Assembly: GCA_031277685.1 (NCBI GenBank)
Contig: JAITLV010000280.1
Coordinates: 1 to 64,000 of the forward strand
DNA from: Sphingobacterium sp.
Lineage (GTDB): Bacteria > Bacteroidota > Bacteroidia > Sphingobacteriales > Sphingobacteriaceae
DNA: 64,000 nt
Reading direction: 5' to 3'
Below are positions 44,062-53,433 of this stretch, piece after piece. A program made the translations under genes and the position numbers. The notes under the pieces are model-generated. The model had not been told where the DNA came from. It made no database searches and saw only the letters and a program-made list of their open reading frames with translations. The stretch's first letter is position 1. The number at the start of each line of letters is the position of its first letter.

Positions 44062-44787
44062 ATGGAAAGACCAAAAATCCTTTGTATTCATGGAATAGGT
44101 GGAAAAGACGAAAGCATGTGGGAGAAGGAAAAATGGGCGGTACAATGGCGCAAAACACTGAAAGATCACCTTCGTATTACGAAAGACGAAGCTGTCATAT
44201 TTATGGAATTTGACAGCTATTTTAGTAAATCAAGAGCCAACGCTGGTGATTACGTGAGGTTTTTTACCGATGCATTTTTGGCATCTCTTGGAATTACGAA
44301 GTACAGAGAGGGCGGTATTACTTATCTGAAAGATAATTATCCAGATATGGTGATTGAATACCTGCAAAACCACAATAATATAAAAAGGCAGTTATGGGCT
44401 TCGCTAAGAGAGCTGATTCTGAAGCATAAACCTCAAATTATATATGCCCATAGCTTGGGCTCAATGATGGCTTATGATTTTTTCAAACAACAGGAGAATA
44501 GCATTGGATTTGAAGATATTACACTGGTTACCGCAGGCTCCCAACTCGGTAATAATGCAATAATGCGTGCCTATTTGGGTGGCAGTATTGTTCAGCTTCC
44601 TATAAAGAAGTGGTATAACCTGAATAATAATATTGACTTGGTTTTTGCCTGTCGAGATATAATAGCAAAACATCCGAACTTTAAACAGGTAGAAACATTT
44701 TTTTTTGAAGCTAAGACCGCAAACCACAACGGGTGGGAATATTTAAATCATAAAAGTGCGATTGCTGAGGTATGGAAGTCTTTCTAG
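44062..44787 (+). CDS. Cytoplasmic alpha/beta hydrolase
   Basis: A 241-residue hydrolase with no signal peptide. The motif HGIGG (10-14) forms the oxyanion loop, AHSLGS (129-134) holds the nucleophile Ser131, and a likely acid lies in NNNIDLVFACRD (residue 191-195 region) with a His in TANHNGWEYL near 227. The fold resembles lipase/PGAP1-type serine hydrolases rather than prolyl peptidases. Such effectors occur in anti-phage systems that damage membranes, but the operon context gives no sensor. It is followed by a separate promoter region. Confidence 0.7.
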   Translation: MERPKILCIHGIGGKDESMWEKEKWAVQWRKTLKDHLRITKDEAVIFMEFDSYFSKSRANAGDYVRFFTDAFLASLGITKYREGGITYLKDNYPDMVIEYLQNHNNIKRQLWASLRELILKHKPQIIYAHSLGSMMAYDFFKQQENSIGFEDITLVTAGSQLGNNAIMRAYLGGSIVQLPIKKWYNLNNNIDLVFACRDIIAKHPNFKQVETFFFEAKTANHNGWEYLNHKSAIAEVWKSF

Positions 44788-44937
44788 TGAAGAGCTATTT
44801 TCCCTTTGCTATTACCAGAAAGCATTTTTGACCCTCATTACGGTTTCCCGTACTATATTTTTACTTAAGCAAAATATCTTTACATCACTTAAGTGCTAAT
44901 ATTGATTAAGTACGGATTTATTATTTTAAAATAAATA

Positions 44938-45729
44938 ATGTATCTTAGTAAAGGGTATAATAGCCAACCCTTGTTAGAAAAGAAAAGCCATATTAATTCA
45001 CAGATTGTAGATTATCAAATTTTGAATTACACGACGAAACAACTTATCGATAGGATCGAACATTTTGCTGTGAGCGATTGGGATATATCCAATGAGATCT
45101 TGTACGATATGTGTCAGCAATATCCGAGTAATACCGATAGCCAATCCATTTTGGCAAAGACCTTGATCATCGGTCGCACCTATGCCGCTTCCATAGAAAG
45201 ACGAAACGTAAAAAATACCATCGAAGACTCACAACCTGTCGCAGAAATAATCAACGACGATTTTTATGTCAATCACGTTGTACCCATATTTCAAAAAATT
45301 AAGCTGGATCAGTATATTAATGAAATCAAAAGTTGGGGAGATGTGCCTTTATTGTCGCTTAGCGATGAGCAGATCACCAAGGTGCTTACCCTACATAAAA
45401 TACTGAGTGGTGCTTTTGAAAAAGAGACTGGATTACGGAAACGATCTTTTGCATCAAAATATCTACATTTTCATTTGCCTGATATCTATTTTATTTATGA
45501 TAGCAGGGCTTATGCAGCGTTGAATTTGGTACTGAAAGAAGTTGATCCCCAAGGCAAGCGGATTGTCCATACAGAGCAGGCGGATCAGGAATATGCCTCA
45601 TTTTTTATGAAATGCTTACGTGTGTTTGATTATTATAACACAGTGGATGAAAACCTGCCTATTACGCCAAGACAGTTAGACAATCTCTTAATTGAAATTG
45701 CCAATCAATCCCTGCGCATTGGCAAGTAA
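44938..45729 (+). CDS. Hypothetical protein
   Basis: A 263-residue mainly helical protein with no signal or transmembrane segment. The segment KRSFASKYLHFHLPDIYFIY, then DSRAYAALN, is distinctive: His- and aromatic-rich with a Ser/Arg pair, reminiscent of a small catalytic or nucleotide-binding site but matching no family recalled. It lies in a defence island between a hydrolase and a GHKL ATPase and could belong to either, or to none. Confidence 0.5.
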   Translation: MYLSKGYNSQPLLEKKSHINSQIVDYQILNYTTKQLIDRIEHFAVSDWDISNEILYDMCQQYPSNTDSQSILAKTLIIGRTYAASIERRNVKNTIEDSQPVAEIINDDFYVNHVVPIFQKIKLDQYINEIKSWGDVPLLSLSDEQITKVLTLHKILSGAFEKETGLRKRSFASKYLHFHLPDIYFIYDSRAYAALNLVLKEVDPQGKRIVHTEQADQEYASFFMKCLRVFDYYNTVDENLPITPRQLDNLLIEIANQSLRIGK

Positions 45730-45981
45730 GCAGATTAGTATAGACTGAAACAGTGTTTTTTTGAAATCACACGGACCGAACAAATATAATTTCACCAGCC
45801 ATGACCAATGCTATCTTTTTTGACACAGTCAAAGATATATTTGAGCTTGAAGAAGAAAGAAAACTAAAAGAGCGAACGGAATTCAACGTTCAAAACAGTT
45901 AATTGAACTCCCAATAAACAATTTTCCTGTTGAAAATCCAAATAAGTTGAATGGGAATAAAGTAAAGCAAACTTTATCAAT

Positions 45982-47520
45982 ATGAGTGAAAACAAAATAA
46001 ATATTAGACCAAACGTATCAATGCTTTCTGTTCTGAAATTTTTAGAATATGAAACTTGGTTTGCTTTAGCTGAATTTGTAGATAATGCTATTGAAAGCTA
46101 TTTGAATAACGAAAAAGCATTAAAACAGCTAAACGGTGAAGATTTTAAATTGGAAGTTACAATCGAAATTAACGATCCTGAAAATAAAATTACTATTCGT
46201 GATAATGCAGGAGGAATAGAACAATCAAATTATAATCGTGCGTTCAGAGCTGCCGAAATTCCAGCAGACACTTCGGGACTTTCTGAATTTGGAATGGGAA
46301 TGAAGTCCGCTTCCTGTTGGTTTTCCGATTTTTGGACAGTACGAACTAAAGCCCTGAATGAAACCGAAGAAAAAACCATAAAATTTGATATGAATAAAAT
46401 CTTTGAGGATAAACTCGAAGAATTAGAATTTACATCAAAACCGTCAGACAAAAATCATCATTACACAATAATTGAATTGCTTGATGTGAACAAAATGCCA
46501 AGACGAAAAGGACTTGGAAAAGTAAAATCGCATTTAGCAAGTATTTATCGAGAGTATATTCGCAAAGGAATACTGAAGATTGTAGTTGATAATACCGAAT
46601 TGCAATTTAATGAACCCAAAATTCTTGAAGCACCAAAATATGATGACCCTAATGGAGAAAAAATACAATGGAAAAAGGAAATAGATTTTGATTTAGAAGA
46701 AGGATTATCTGTTAAGGGGTTTGTTGCTATAAGAGAAATAGGTTCAACAGCCGAAGCAGGATTTGCTCTATTTAGAAGAGGAAGAGTTATAGAAGGTAGT
46801 TTTGACGATGGTTTTAGACCCGAATTTATTTTTGGTGCTCCTAATAGTTACCGCTATCAAAGAGTTTTTGGCGAATTACATTTAGAGGGTTTTGATGTTT
46901 CATTTACAAAAAAAGGAATACAATGGGACGAAAACCTTGATGTTTTTTTACAATGCCTTAAAGATGAATTATCTCACGAAAATTTCCCTTTACTTACGCA
47001 AGCAGAAAAATTCAGAGCAAGAGGAAGTGATAACGATTACAAAAATTCGGGGATAAAGGCATTAAGTCATACAGTTTCTGATTTTGAGCAAAAAGCACCT
47101 GAAGCAATAAAGGAAACTTTTGAAAGTCCTAAAGTTGAAGATGAAGTTGAAAAAGAATTGCCAAAAACAGATAAGCGAATTTATAAATCTTTCAAAGTAA
47201 ACTTCAATAAAATCAATTGGCTAATTTCAATCGAACTCTCGTACGATACATCATTAAATAATTTACTTGAAGTGGGGCCACACTTGATAAAAGAGCCCTC
47301 AACAGAACCCAATGTAAAACAAATCGGAATTCGTCTTTCATTAACACATCCATTTATGGTTGAATATGCGGGAACTGAAAACAACAAGATTGAACCTATT
47401 TTGAAAATGGTAGCTGCAATGGGTTTATCAGAAATAATTGCTAAAGAAAGTGGAGCAAAAACACAAGGAGAAATCCGTAGAAACTTCAATCAGCTGATTA
47501 CAAAAATATCTCAAAGATAA
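45982..47520 (+). CDS. GHKL ATPase, MORC/MutL-like, of a Z1-linked restriction system
   Basis: A 512-residue protein with an N-terminal GHKL ATPase domain. Motifs: N-box ALAEFVDNAIESY (29-41) with catalytic Glu31, G1 box IRDNAGGIE (about 73-81), G2 box SEFGMGMKSAS with the Gly-Met-Gly lid. The C-terminal half is beta-rich with an extended acidic linker. MORC-like ATPases next to Z1 helicases and PD-(D/E)XK nucleases were described by Iyer and co-workers as restriction-like neighbourhoods, and the Mza defence system has a similar gene set. It ends 4 bp before the Z1 gene, forming an operon. Confidence 0.82.
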   Translation: MSENKINIRPNVSMLSVLKFLEYETWFALAEFVDNAIESYLNNEKALKQLNGEDFKLEVTIEINDPENKITIRDNAGGIEQSNYNRAFRAAEIPADTSGLSEFGMGMKSASCWFSDFWTVRTKALNETEEKTIKFDMNKIFEDKLEELEFTSKPSDKNHHYTIIELLDVNKMPRRKGLGKVKSHLASIYREYIRKGILKIVVDNTELQFNEPKILEAPKYDDPNGEKIQWKKEIDFDLEEGLSVKGFVAIREIGSTAEAGFALFRRGRVIEGSFDDGFRPEFIFGAPNSYRYQRVFGELHLEGFDVSFTKKGIQWDENLDVFLQCLKDELSHENFPLLTQAEKFRARGSDNDYKNSGIKALSHTVSDFEQKAPEAIKETFESPKVEDEVEKELPKTDKRIYKSFKVNFNKINWLISIELSYDTSLNNLLEVGPHLIKEPSTEPNVKQIGIRLSLTHPFMVEYAGTENNKIEPILKMVAAMGLSEIIAKESGAKTQGEIRRNFNQLITKISQR

Positions 47521-47524
47521 TACT

Positions 47525-49837
47525 ATGGCAGAAATAATTGAAATAACAGGAAGTACAAACCGCAATAATTCAAAATGGCAACCCTATCAAGGCGAAGAAA
47601 TTGAAGCGTTACTAAAGCACAAAGGATTTACAGATAATGCAGGTAATATTAATGAAACAGGAGACCGCGTTATTGAAGAAACTTTCAAAATTTTAGAAAT
47701 GTGTGGTAATCCAAACGAACAACAAAATGTTGAAACAGGTTTGGTTATTGGATATGTCCAAAGTGGAAAAACTCTTTCTTTTACTTCGGTTGCCGCTTTA
47801 GCTAACGACAATCAATATCAGATTGTAATTATCATTGCAGGAACTTCAATTCCTCTTTCTGAACAGTCATTTGAGAGAATGAAAAAAGATTTGAGGATTG
47901 AAACAAGGTTTGACCGTAAATGGACAATCATCAAAAATGCAGGAACGCAAGAAGACAGAGATACAATAGAAATGAAGTTGGAGCAATGGGCAGACCAAAC
48001 TTTCACAAGAGAAAATTGCTCAACTTTACTGATTACGTTAATGAAAAACGGTAGTCGGTTAGGAAATCTTACCAATCTTTTGAAAGACTTAAATCTTAAC
48101 GGAGTACCAACATTGATAATTGATGATGAAAGTGACCAAGCAAGTTTAAATACAAGAGCAAGAGCCAATGCACAAGCAGGTGAAGATGTAAACGAGGGAG
48201 ATGCTTCTACCATTTACAGAAGAATTACGGAGTTGAGAAATGTATTTCCTCATCATACTTTTTTGCAATATACGGCGACACCACAAGCAAATTTGTTTAT
48301 AAACATTATAGACAGGCTTTCGCCAAATTTCATTAAACTTTTAACGCCCGGAAATGGATATACAGGAGGCAATATGTTTTTTGTCCAAAATCCAAATCTT
48401 GTCAGAAGAATTCCACAAAATGAAATTCCTTCAAATCACAATGCTGTTCACGAACCGCCGGAAAGTTTACTTTTTGCTTTAAAAATATTTTTGTTAGGAG
48501 TTGTTGCGGGAGAAATAAAAAGAGACCAACGCAATCGTTCAATGATGGTTCATCCATCAAGACTAACCAATTCCCAAAATGTTTTCTTTACTTGGATTAG
48601 GAATATTTGTGAAAGTTGGAAATCCCTTTTACAAAGTAATTCTCCGTCAGACACAGACGAAAAAAATGAATTATTAAGGGAGTTTAAAGAAGCATATGAT
48701 GACTTACATTTAACAGTAAGTGATTTGCCAACTTTTGAAGAATTGACCAATAAGAGATTGTTACATTCCATAAAGAACACAAGGATTATGGAAATAAATG
48801 CAAGTAGAGGTCGTACCCCCGAAATTCGTTGGAGCGATTTTTATTCCCATATTTTAGTTGGTGGTCAAGCGATGGACAGAGGTTTTACCGTTGAAGGTCT
48901 AACCGTTTCGTATATGCCAAGACCATTAGCAACAGGTCAGGTTGATACCATTTTACAGAGAGCAAGATTTTTTGGTTACAAAGGGGCTTATTTGGGGTAT
49001 TGTAGAGTTTGGTTGGATAACGCAAATATTGAAGCTTTCAGGGCTATTATCGAACACGAAGAAGATGTAAGACAGCGTTTAGTAGAGTTTGATGTAAACA
49101 ACAAGCATTTGAATGAATGGGACAGAGAAACAGTTTTAGACCAAATGTTAAGGCTTACAAGACCCAATGTTTTATACAATGGTATTGACAGAGATTATTT
49201 TGGTCAGGAATGGTTTATCGTTGGTGCTCCTCACGATACAGAAAACTTAATCCAATACAATAAATCAGTTGTTGAAAGTTTTACAACAAATCATATCAAC
49301 AATTTCATAATAAATCAAGAGGACGCAGAAAGAACTGATTTACAGAAACATTTAGAAGCCGAGTTACCACTTGAAGAGGGTTTAAAACAACTTCTAAACA
49401 GATTAAAATTTACAAGAGAAACCGACAGTCAAACTTATTCAAGTTTGAGAGGATTGTTAAATTCGTATTTACAGGAAAACCCGAATGAAACTTGTTTGGT
49501 TTATGTGATGAGTGCAAGAATTGAAAATAATTCAGTCATTCAAACGACAAGACAACGTAGATTAGACCAACACGACAATATTCAACAACTCTTTCAAGGG
49601 GAGCAACCAGCTACAAAAGGTAGATTAAGAAAAGACAAAGTTTATGTAGGAGATAGGAATATTAAGAATGAAGATAAGGTTACAATTCAAATTCATAGAT
49701 TAAACTTAACTGATGTGAGTGGTAATGTTATTTTAGATGAAAACGGAAATGAAATCTATAATGAATTGGTAAGTGTTGCTATTTGGATACCCGAAACAAT
49801 TGGTAAAGACATTATCAGACAGCCCGACAATATATGA
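47525..49837 (+). CDS. Z1 domain superfamily II helicase-like ATPase
   Basis: A 770-residue Z1-domain protein. The Walker A-like motif GYVQSGKT (76-83) is characteristic, followed by the DDESD-type Walker B segment (IDDESDQASLN near 206), motif III QYTATPQANLF, and the arginine-finger region with TILQRARFFGYKGAYLGYCR near 477-496. Z1 proteins are SF2 ATPases that move along or remodel DNA. The gene is separated from the ATPase by 4 bp and overlaps the next gene by 4 bp (ATGA), so the three products are made together. Confidence 0.88.
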   Translation: MAEIIEITGSTNRNNSKWQPYQGEEIEALLKHKGFTDNAGNINETGDRVIEETFKILEMCGNPNEQQNVETGLVIGYVQSGKTLSFTSVAALANDNQYQIVIIIAGTSIPLSEQSFERMKKDLRIETRFDRKWTIIKNAGTQEDRDTIEMKLEQWADQTFTRENCSTLLITLMKNGSRLGNLTNLLKDLNLNGVPTLIIDDESDQASLNTRARANAQAGEDVNEGDASTIYRRITELRNVFPHHTFLQYTATPQANLFINIIDRLSPNFIKLLTPGNGYTGGNMFFVQNPNLVRRIPQNEIPSNHNAVHEPPESLLFALKIFLLGVVAGEIKRDQRNRSMMVHPSRLTNSQNVFFTWIRNICESWKSLLQSNSPSDTDEKNELLREFKEAYDDLHLTVSDLPTFEELTNKRLLHSIKNTRIMEINASRGRTPEIRWSDFYSHILVGGQAMDRGFTVEGLTVSYMPRPLATGQVDTILQRARFFGYKGAYLGYCRVWLDNANIEAFRAIIEHEEDVRQRLVEFDVNNKHLNEWDRETVLDQMLRLTRPNVLYNGIDRDYFGQEWFIVGAPHDTENLIQYNKSVVESFTTNHINNFIINQEDAERTDLQKHLEAELPLEEGLKQLLNRLKFTRETDSQTYSSLRGLLNSYLQENPNETCLVYVMSARIENNSVIQTTRQRRLDQHDNIQQLFQGEQPATKGRLRKDKVYVGDRNIKNEDKVTIQIHRLNLTDVSGNVILDENGNEIYNELVSVAIWIPETIGKDIIRQPDNI

Positions 49838-50814
49838 GTATGTTAGATGATTTTTTAGAATTAGATATTCCTCAAACGGAAAATTCAAAATTGTTCAATG
49901 CAAAAGCACTGAACGACTTTCCTTTTGCGAAAATTGGAGTAAATTATCTTGGATTTCCGGTGATTTTAATTTTATCTAAATTTGACCAAACACATTTATC
50001 TCAAAAAAATATTAAGCTAAAGTATATTGAACTTACTCATAATCTTGAATGTAAAGTTTCAGAAAATAGTAAGTTTAAATTTGACAATTATTCTATAATT
50101 GTTTTTAAAAGTAATGAGGATACTTTACAAAGCTATTTTCTTGGAATTGCAACATCACTTTTAAATTCACTTTCCAAAAAGCCTACACAGCAGGAAGTTT
50201 TTGAAACTTTTAAAAATTTTGTTGAAATTTTCAGGTCATTAACGGAAACACCTACCAAAACAGTACAAGGTCTTTGGGCAGAATTATTTCTTATTGAACA
50301 AAGTAAAAGTCCAGAAATCTTAATCAATTATTGGCACAACATTCCTGAAGAAAAATTTGATTTTAATGCAAGTAGTCAAAAAATAGAAGTCAAGAGTAAT
50401 AGCAATTTAGAAAGAGTTCACATTTTTACAGCGGAACAACTCAATCCAACTGATGAAAGCCAAATAATTATTGCTTCAATATTTACCAAACAAGTTTCAA
50501 ATGGTTTGAATGTATTGGATTTGCTAAATAAAATAGATAGTAGAGTTTTAGATGATGAATTAAAAGAGAAAGTTTACAAAATTGTATCAAAGACACTCGG
50601 AAATACTTTTGAGCAAACTACAAAAATAAAATACGATTATGATATAGCTAAAAATTCATTACGTTTTTACAAGCACCAAGATATTTCCAAAGTTGAAAGA
50701 ATTAATATTCCAGAAAGGGTTTCAGAGGTTAAATTCAAATCAGACTTAACAAATATTAGTCCTATAAATCTAACTATCTTTGAAAACGATAAAACCCTAT
50801 TTCAATCAATTTAA
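49834..50814 (+). CDS. PD-(D/E)XK nuclease (DUF4420-like) of the Z1 operon
   Basis: A 326-residue protein of the PD-(D/E)XK type found after Z1 genes. The nuclease core is visible: an early helix LWAELFLIEQ, then FDFNASSQKIEVKSNS with Asp in the first strand and Glu-x-Lys in EVKSN. The N-terminal 100 residues may recognise DNA or partners. It overlaps the Z1 gene by 4 bp. It would be the cutting subunit of the restriction-like complex; the activity is inferred from family and motif. Confidence 0.8.
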   Translation: MSMLDDFLELDIPQTENSKLFNAKALNDFPFAKIGVNYLGFPVILILSKFDQTHLSQKNIKLKYIELTHNLECKVSENSKFKFDNYSIIVFKSNEDTLQSYFLGIATSLLNSLSKKPTQQEVFETFKNFVEIFRSLTETPTKTVQGLWAELFLIEQSKSPEILINYWHNIPEEKFDFNASSQKIEVKSNSNLERVHIFTAEQLNPTDESQIIIASIFTKQVSNGLNVLDLLNKIDSRVLDDELKEKVYKIVSKTLGNTFEQTTKIKYDYDIAKNSLRFYKHQDISKVERINIPERVSEVKFKSDLTNISPINLTIFENDKTLFQSI

Positions 50815-50820
50815 TTTGCG

Positions 50821-50937
50821 ATGTTTGAACAACAAAATATGGTATACAAAAGTGCGTGGCACAATGATTGCCTAAAATGGGTGTATGGTTTTGCCAACGC
50901 ACAAGGCGGAGTAATTTATATTGATAAAGATATATAA
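50821..50937 (+). pseudogene. Truncated AlbA_2 (schlafen-like) domain gene
   Basis: From the ATG at 50821 the frame reads MVYKSAWHNDCLKWVYGFAN then AQGGVIYIDKDI and stops. That is the first quarter of an AlbA_2 domain (the 'E-x-KxxW...FANxxGGxIyIGxDD' motif). Intact proteins continue into an ATPase/DNA-binding module. The gene is cut at a likely island junction: the DNA beyond it is different. Confidence 0.75.
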
Positions 50938-51288
50938 TTGATTTTTTATTGGTTCAATAAATAAGGAATCTTATGTATGCTTCATAAAAATGACTAAATG
51001 TAAAGTTATTAATTTCAATTTTTTATGCTAAATAAATTAGTTTTTATTGATAATATAAATAGTTTTTTTATATTTGGCAAAAATTAAACTAAGATTCTAT
51101 CTAATAGAAATTCTCAAATATCAAAATGCATAAGGTGATTTTGAACTAAAATTTCTAATTGCCCCTGTATGGATTTTTCTCTATTCGTCTCAAGGAGAAA
51201 ATGATAACTTTTTTATATGATTAAATTCTATTAAATATAATAATAACCTTATTTTTGATCGAAAAAAATAACTCATTAAGGAGATTTA
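50938..51288. other. AT-rich spacer between two restriction-like operons
   Basis: About 350 bp, extremely AT-rich and without ORFs, directly after the truncated AlbA_2 gene. It probably carries the promoter of the methyltransferase operon; the sequence AAGGAG just before 51289 is a strong ribosome binding site, unusual for this phylum. Confidence 0.45.
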
Positions 51289-52380
51289 ATGTCAAAAAGA
51301 TATACAGTTAACGATTTAACTAAAGATAATTTTCAGAACACTCAGGCAATTGGCTTCTTTTCGGGTGCAGGTGGTTTAGATATAGGTACTCAATTGGCGG
51401 GAGCTAAAGTTATTTCGAGTATGGATTTTGATGCCGATAGTATTGCTACTTTAAAAGCTAATAACTATTTTTCACATTCAGCTCATATTCATGCTGATAT
51501 ACGAGAAATGGCAGCTAAAGATTATAAAGAAATTATTGAACTTAATAATCCTGAAAAGCTTATTCTTGTTGGGGGGCCACCATGTCAACCTTTCTCAAAA
51601 GCTGGTTATTGGGTGAAAAATGAAAACCGCAAAGCAAATGATGATCCGAGAAATATGATCGGTAATTATCTTAGGATGATTGAAGAACTTCAGCCTAATG
51701 GTTTTCTATTAGAAAACGTAGAGAGTATTTTGCATCCTACAAACAAAATTGCTGTTGAGATCTTAACAGAGGAAATAGATCGGTTGGGTTATCATCTTCA
51801 TATAGAAAAGGCTAATGCTTTGGACTTTGGAGTGCCTCAGAAAAGGAAACGCGTCTTCTTTATCGCAAGTAAAAATGAAATAGTAGGAACTCCAACTAAA
51901 ACACACGGTACTCCCGAAGACATTATTTTAAATGATAAGCTGGTGCAATATGAGAGCGCCTTAGATTGGATAGGGGATTTGGACGTTCCTGAATTATTTG
52001 AAAAAGAAGAAGTCACTTTGGGTAAAACATACAGCGAGGATCTTCATTTAGTGCCTCCGGGTAAGAATTATATAGCTTTGACCGAGAGGGCAGGCTTTCC
52101 TAACGCGAAATTTGTTGCTGGGACGCGTTTTTGGAGTTTTTTATTGAAATTGCATCCGGATCTTCCTTCTTGGACTATTCCTGCCCAACCCGGACCTTGG
52201 GTCGGGCCATTCCATTGGACAGGGAGAAGATTGAGAGTGTCAGAAATCGCTGCATTACAGACATTTCCTGAAGACTATATATTTAAAGGCTCGAGAAGGT
52301 CAGTTCAAAGACAGATTGGTAATGCGGTTCCTTCATTGATGGGGAAATCGATGGTAGAATTTCTAATGCAAAATATTTAA
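51289..52380 (+). CDS. C5 cytosine DNA methyltransferase 1
   Basis: A 363-residue m5C methyltransferase with the ten conserved motifs in standard order: motif I GFFSGAGGLDIG, motif IV VGGPPCQPFSKAG with catalytic Cys99, motif VI ENVESI, motif VIII QKRKRVFFIA, and motifs IX-X (LRVSEIAALQTFPEDYIF, RQIGNAVPS). It transfers methyl groups from S-adenosylmethionine to cytosine in a specific sequence and so marks self DNA. The target recognition region (about 200-290) differs from that of the second enzyme. The next gene's ATG overlaps its stop. Confidence 0.93.
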   Translation: MSKRYTVNDLTKDNFQNTQAIGFFSGAGGLDIGTQLAGAKVISSMDFDADSIATLKANNYFSHSAHIHADIREMAAKDYKEIIELNNPEKLILVGGPPCQPFSKAGYWVKNENRKANDDPRNMIGNYLRMIEELQPNGFLLENVESILHPTNKIAVEILTEEIDRLGYHLHIEKANALDFGVPQKRKRVFFIASKNEIVGTPTKTHGTPEDIILNDKLVQYESALDWIGDLDVPELFEKEEVTLGKTYSEDLHLVPPGKNYIALTERAGFPNAKFVAGTRFWSFLLKLHPDLPSWTIPAQPGPWVGPFHWTGRRLRVSEIAALQTFPEDYIFKGSRRSVQRQIGNAVPSLMGKSMVEFLMQNI

Positions 52381-53408
52381 TGAAAGTTGTAAGTGTTTTC
52401 TCGGGAGTAGGAGGTATAGATGAAGGATTTCATCAAGCAGGGTTTGAAACTGTTTTTGCTTCCGATATTTGGAATCAAGCCTGCGAATCTATATCTAAAA
52501 ATTTCCCTGGCGCAGAGGTCGTCTGCGACAGTATAGTTAATATTGATTTTCGTTCAATTAAGGATCGACATGGAAATATAGACTTGCTAGTAGGTGGCCC
52601 TCCATGTCCTCCATTTTCTAAGTCTCGTTTTTATCGCACCGAAAAAAAAAGGGGTATAGAAGATGAAGATGGTTTTATAACAGTAAGTAATTATTTCCGT
52701 GCTTTGGAGGAACTCAATCCTAATTTTTTTCTATTTGAAAATGTCCATGGATTTATATATAAACCTCATAAGGAAGCATTGGAGTATCTTGCTGCAGAAA
52801 GTGAAAGGCTAGGATATAAGATCTTTCATCAAGTACTAAATGCTGCAGACTATGGTGTACCTCAAACTCGTCAACGTTTCATCTGTGTTGGAGTAAAAAA
52901 GAATTTTGAAGATTTTGTCTTTCCTGAAATAACACACTCCGAAAAGACAATAGTCGATAAGCCATTCAAAAAATGGGTTACTTGTGGGGATGTATTATCA
53001 GATTTGGATTATCCCTTGGAGGAGGATGAGAAAATGCAAGCAGGTTCTCAACATAAACATCTGTTGAAGGAAGTTCCTCCGGGCGATAATTATTTGTATT
53101 TTACAGAAGAAAGGGGGTATCCTAATCCTATTTTCAAGTGGCGTTCACGATACTGGTCATTTTTATTGAAATTATCTCCCGATAGACCTTCATGGACTAT
53201 TCAGGCTAGTCAATCAAATAATATGGGCCCGTTTCACTGGCGAAATAGGTTCCTGAGAATAAATGAAATAAAAAGAATTCAAACTTTTCCAGACAATTAT
53301 GTGATTTTGGGATCCTTTAAAGATCAATGGCGACAAATAGGGAATGCTGTTCCTCCACAATTGGCATTTGTACTAGCAAATTCAATTAAAAATCAGTATT
53401 TTAGTTAG
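52380..53408 (+). CDS. C5 cytosine DNA methyltransferase 2 (variant PPCPPFS motif)
   Basis: A 342-residue m5C methyltransferase with motif I FSGVGGIDEGF, motif IV VGGPPCPPFSKSR (Cys76; the usual PPCQPFS has Gln replaced by Pro), ENVHGF for motif VI, QTRQRFICVG for motif VIII, and RINEIKRIQTFPDNYVI plus RQIGNAVPP for IX-X. Translationally coupled to the first methyltransferase (start overlaps the stop). Two unlike C5 enzymes in one operon can methylate the two strands of an asymmetric site, or one may be regulatory. The PPCPPF variant occurs in some restriction families, so the enzyme is likely active. Confidence 0.9.
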   Translation: MKVVSVFSGVGGIDEGFHQAGFETVFASDIWNQACESISKNFPGAEVVCDSIVNIDFRSIKDRHGNIDLLVGGPPCPPFSKSRFYRTEKKRGIEDEDGFITVSNYFRALEELNPNFFLFENVHGFIYKPHKEALEYLAAESERLGYKIFHQVLNAADYGVPQTRQRFICVGVKKNFEDFVFPEITHSEKTIVDKPFKKWVTCGDVLSDLDYPLEEDEKMQAGSQHKHLLKEVPPGDNYLYFTEERGYPNPIFKWRSRYWSFLLKLSPDRPSWTIQASQSNNMGPFHWRNRFLRINEIKRIQTFPDNYVILGSFKDQWRQIGNAVPPQLAFVLANSIKNQYFS

Positions 53409-53433
53409 GGATGTTTTTTTAGTATATTGAGAT

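Noticed and set aside
45801..45902. 33-codon ORF (MTNAIFFDTVKDIFELEEER)
   Set aside because: Protein-like but short, without neighbours or a recognised family; may be a gene fragment and was left uncalled.
45982..50937. Complete Mza or MutL/MORC system
   Set aside because: Only three of the expected genes are intact, no AIPR protein is present and the AlbA_2 gene is truncated, so it is called a related operon rather than the named system.
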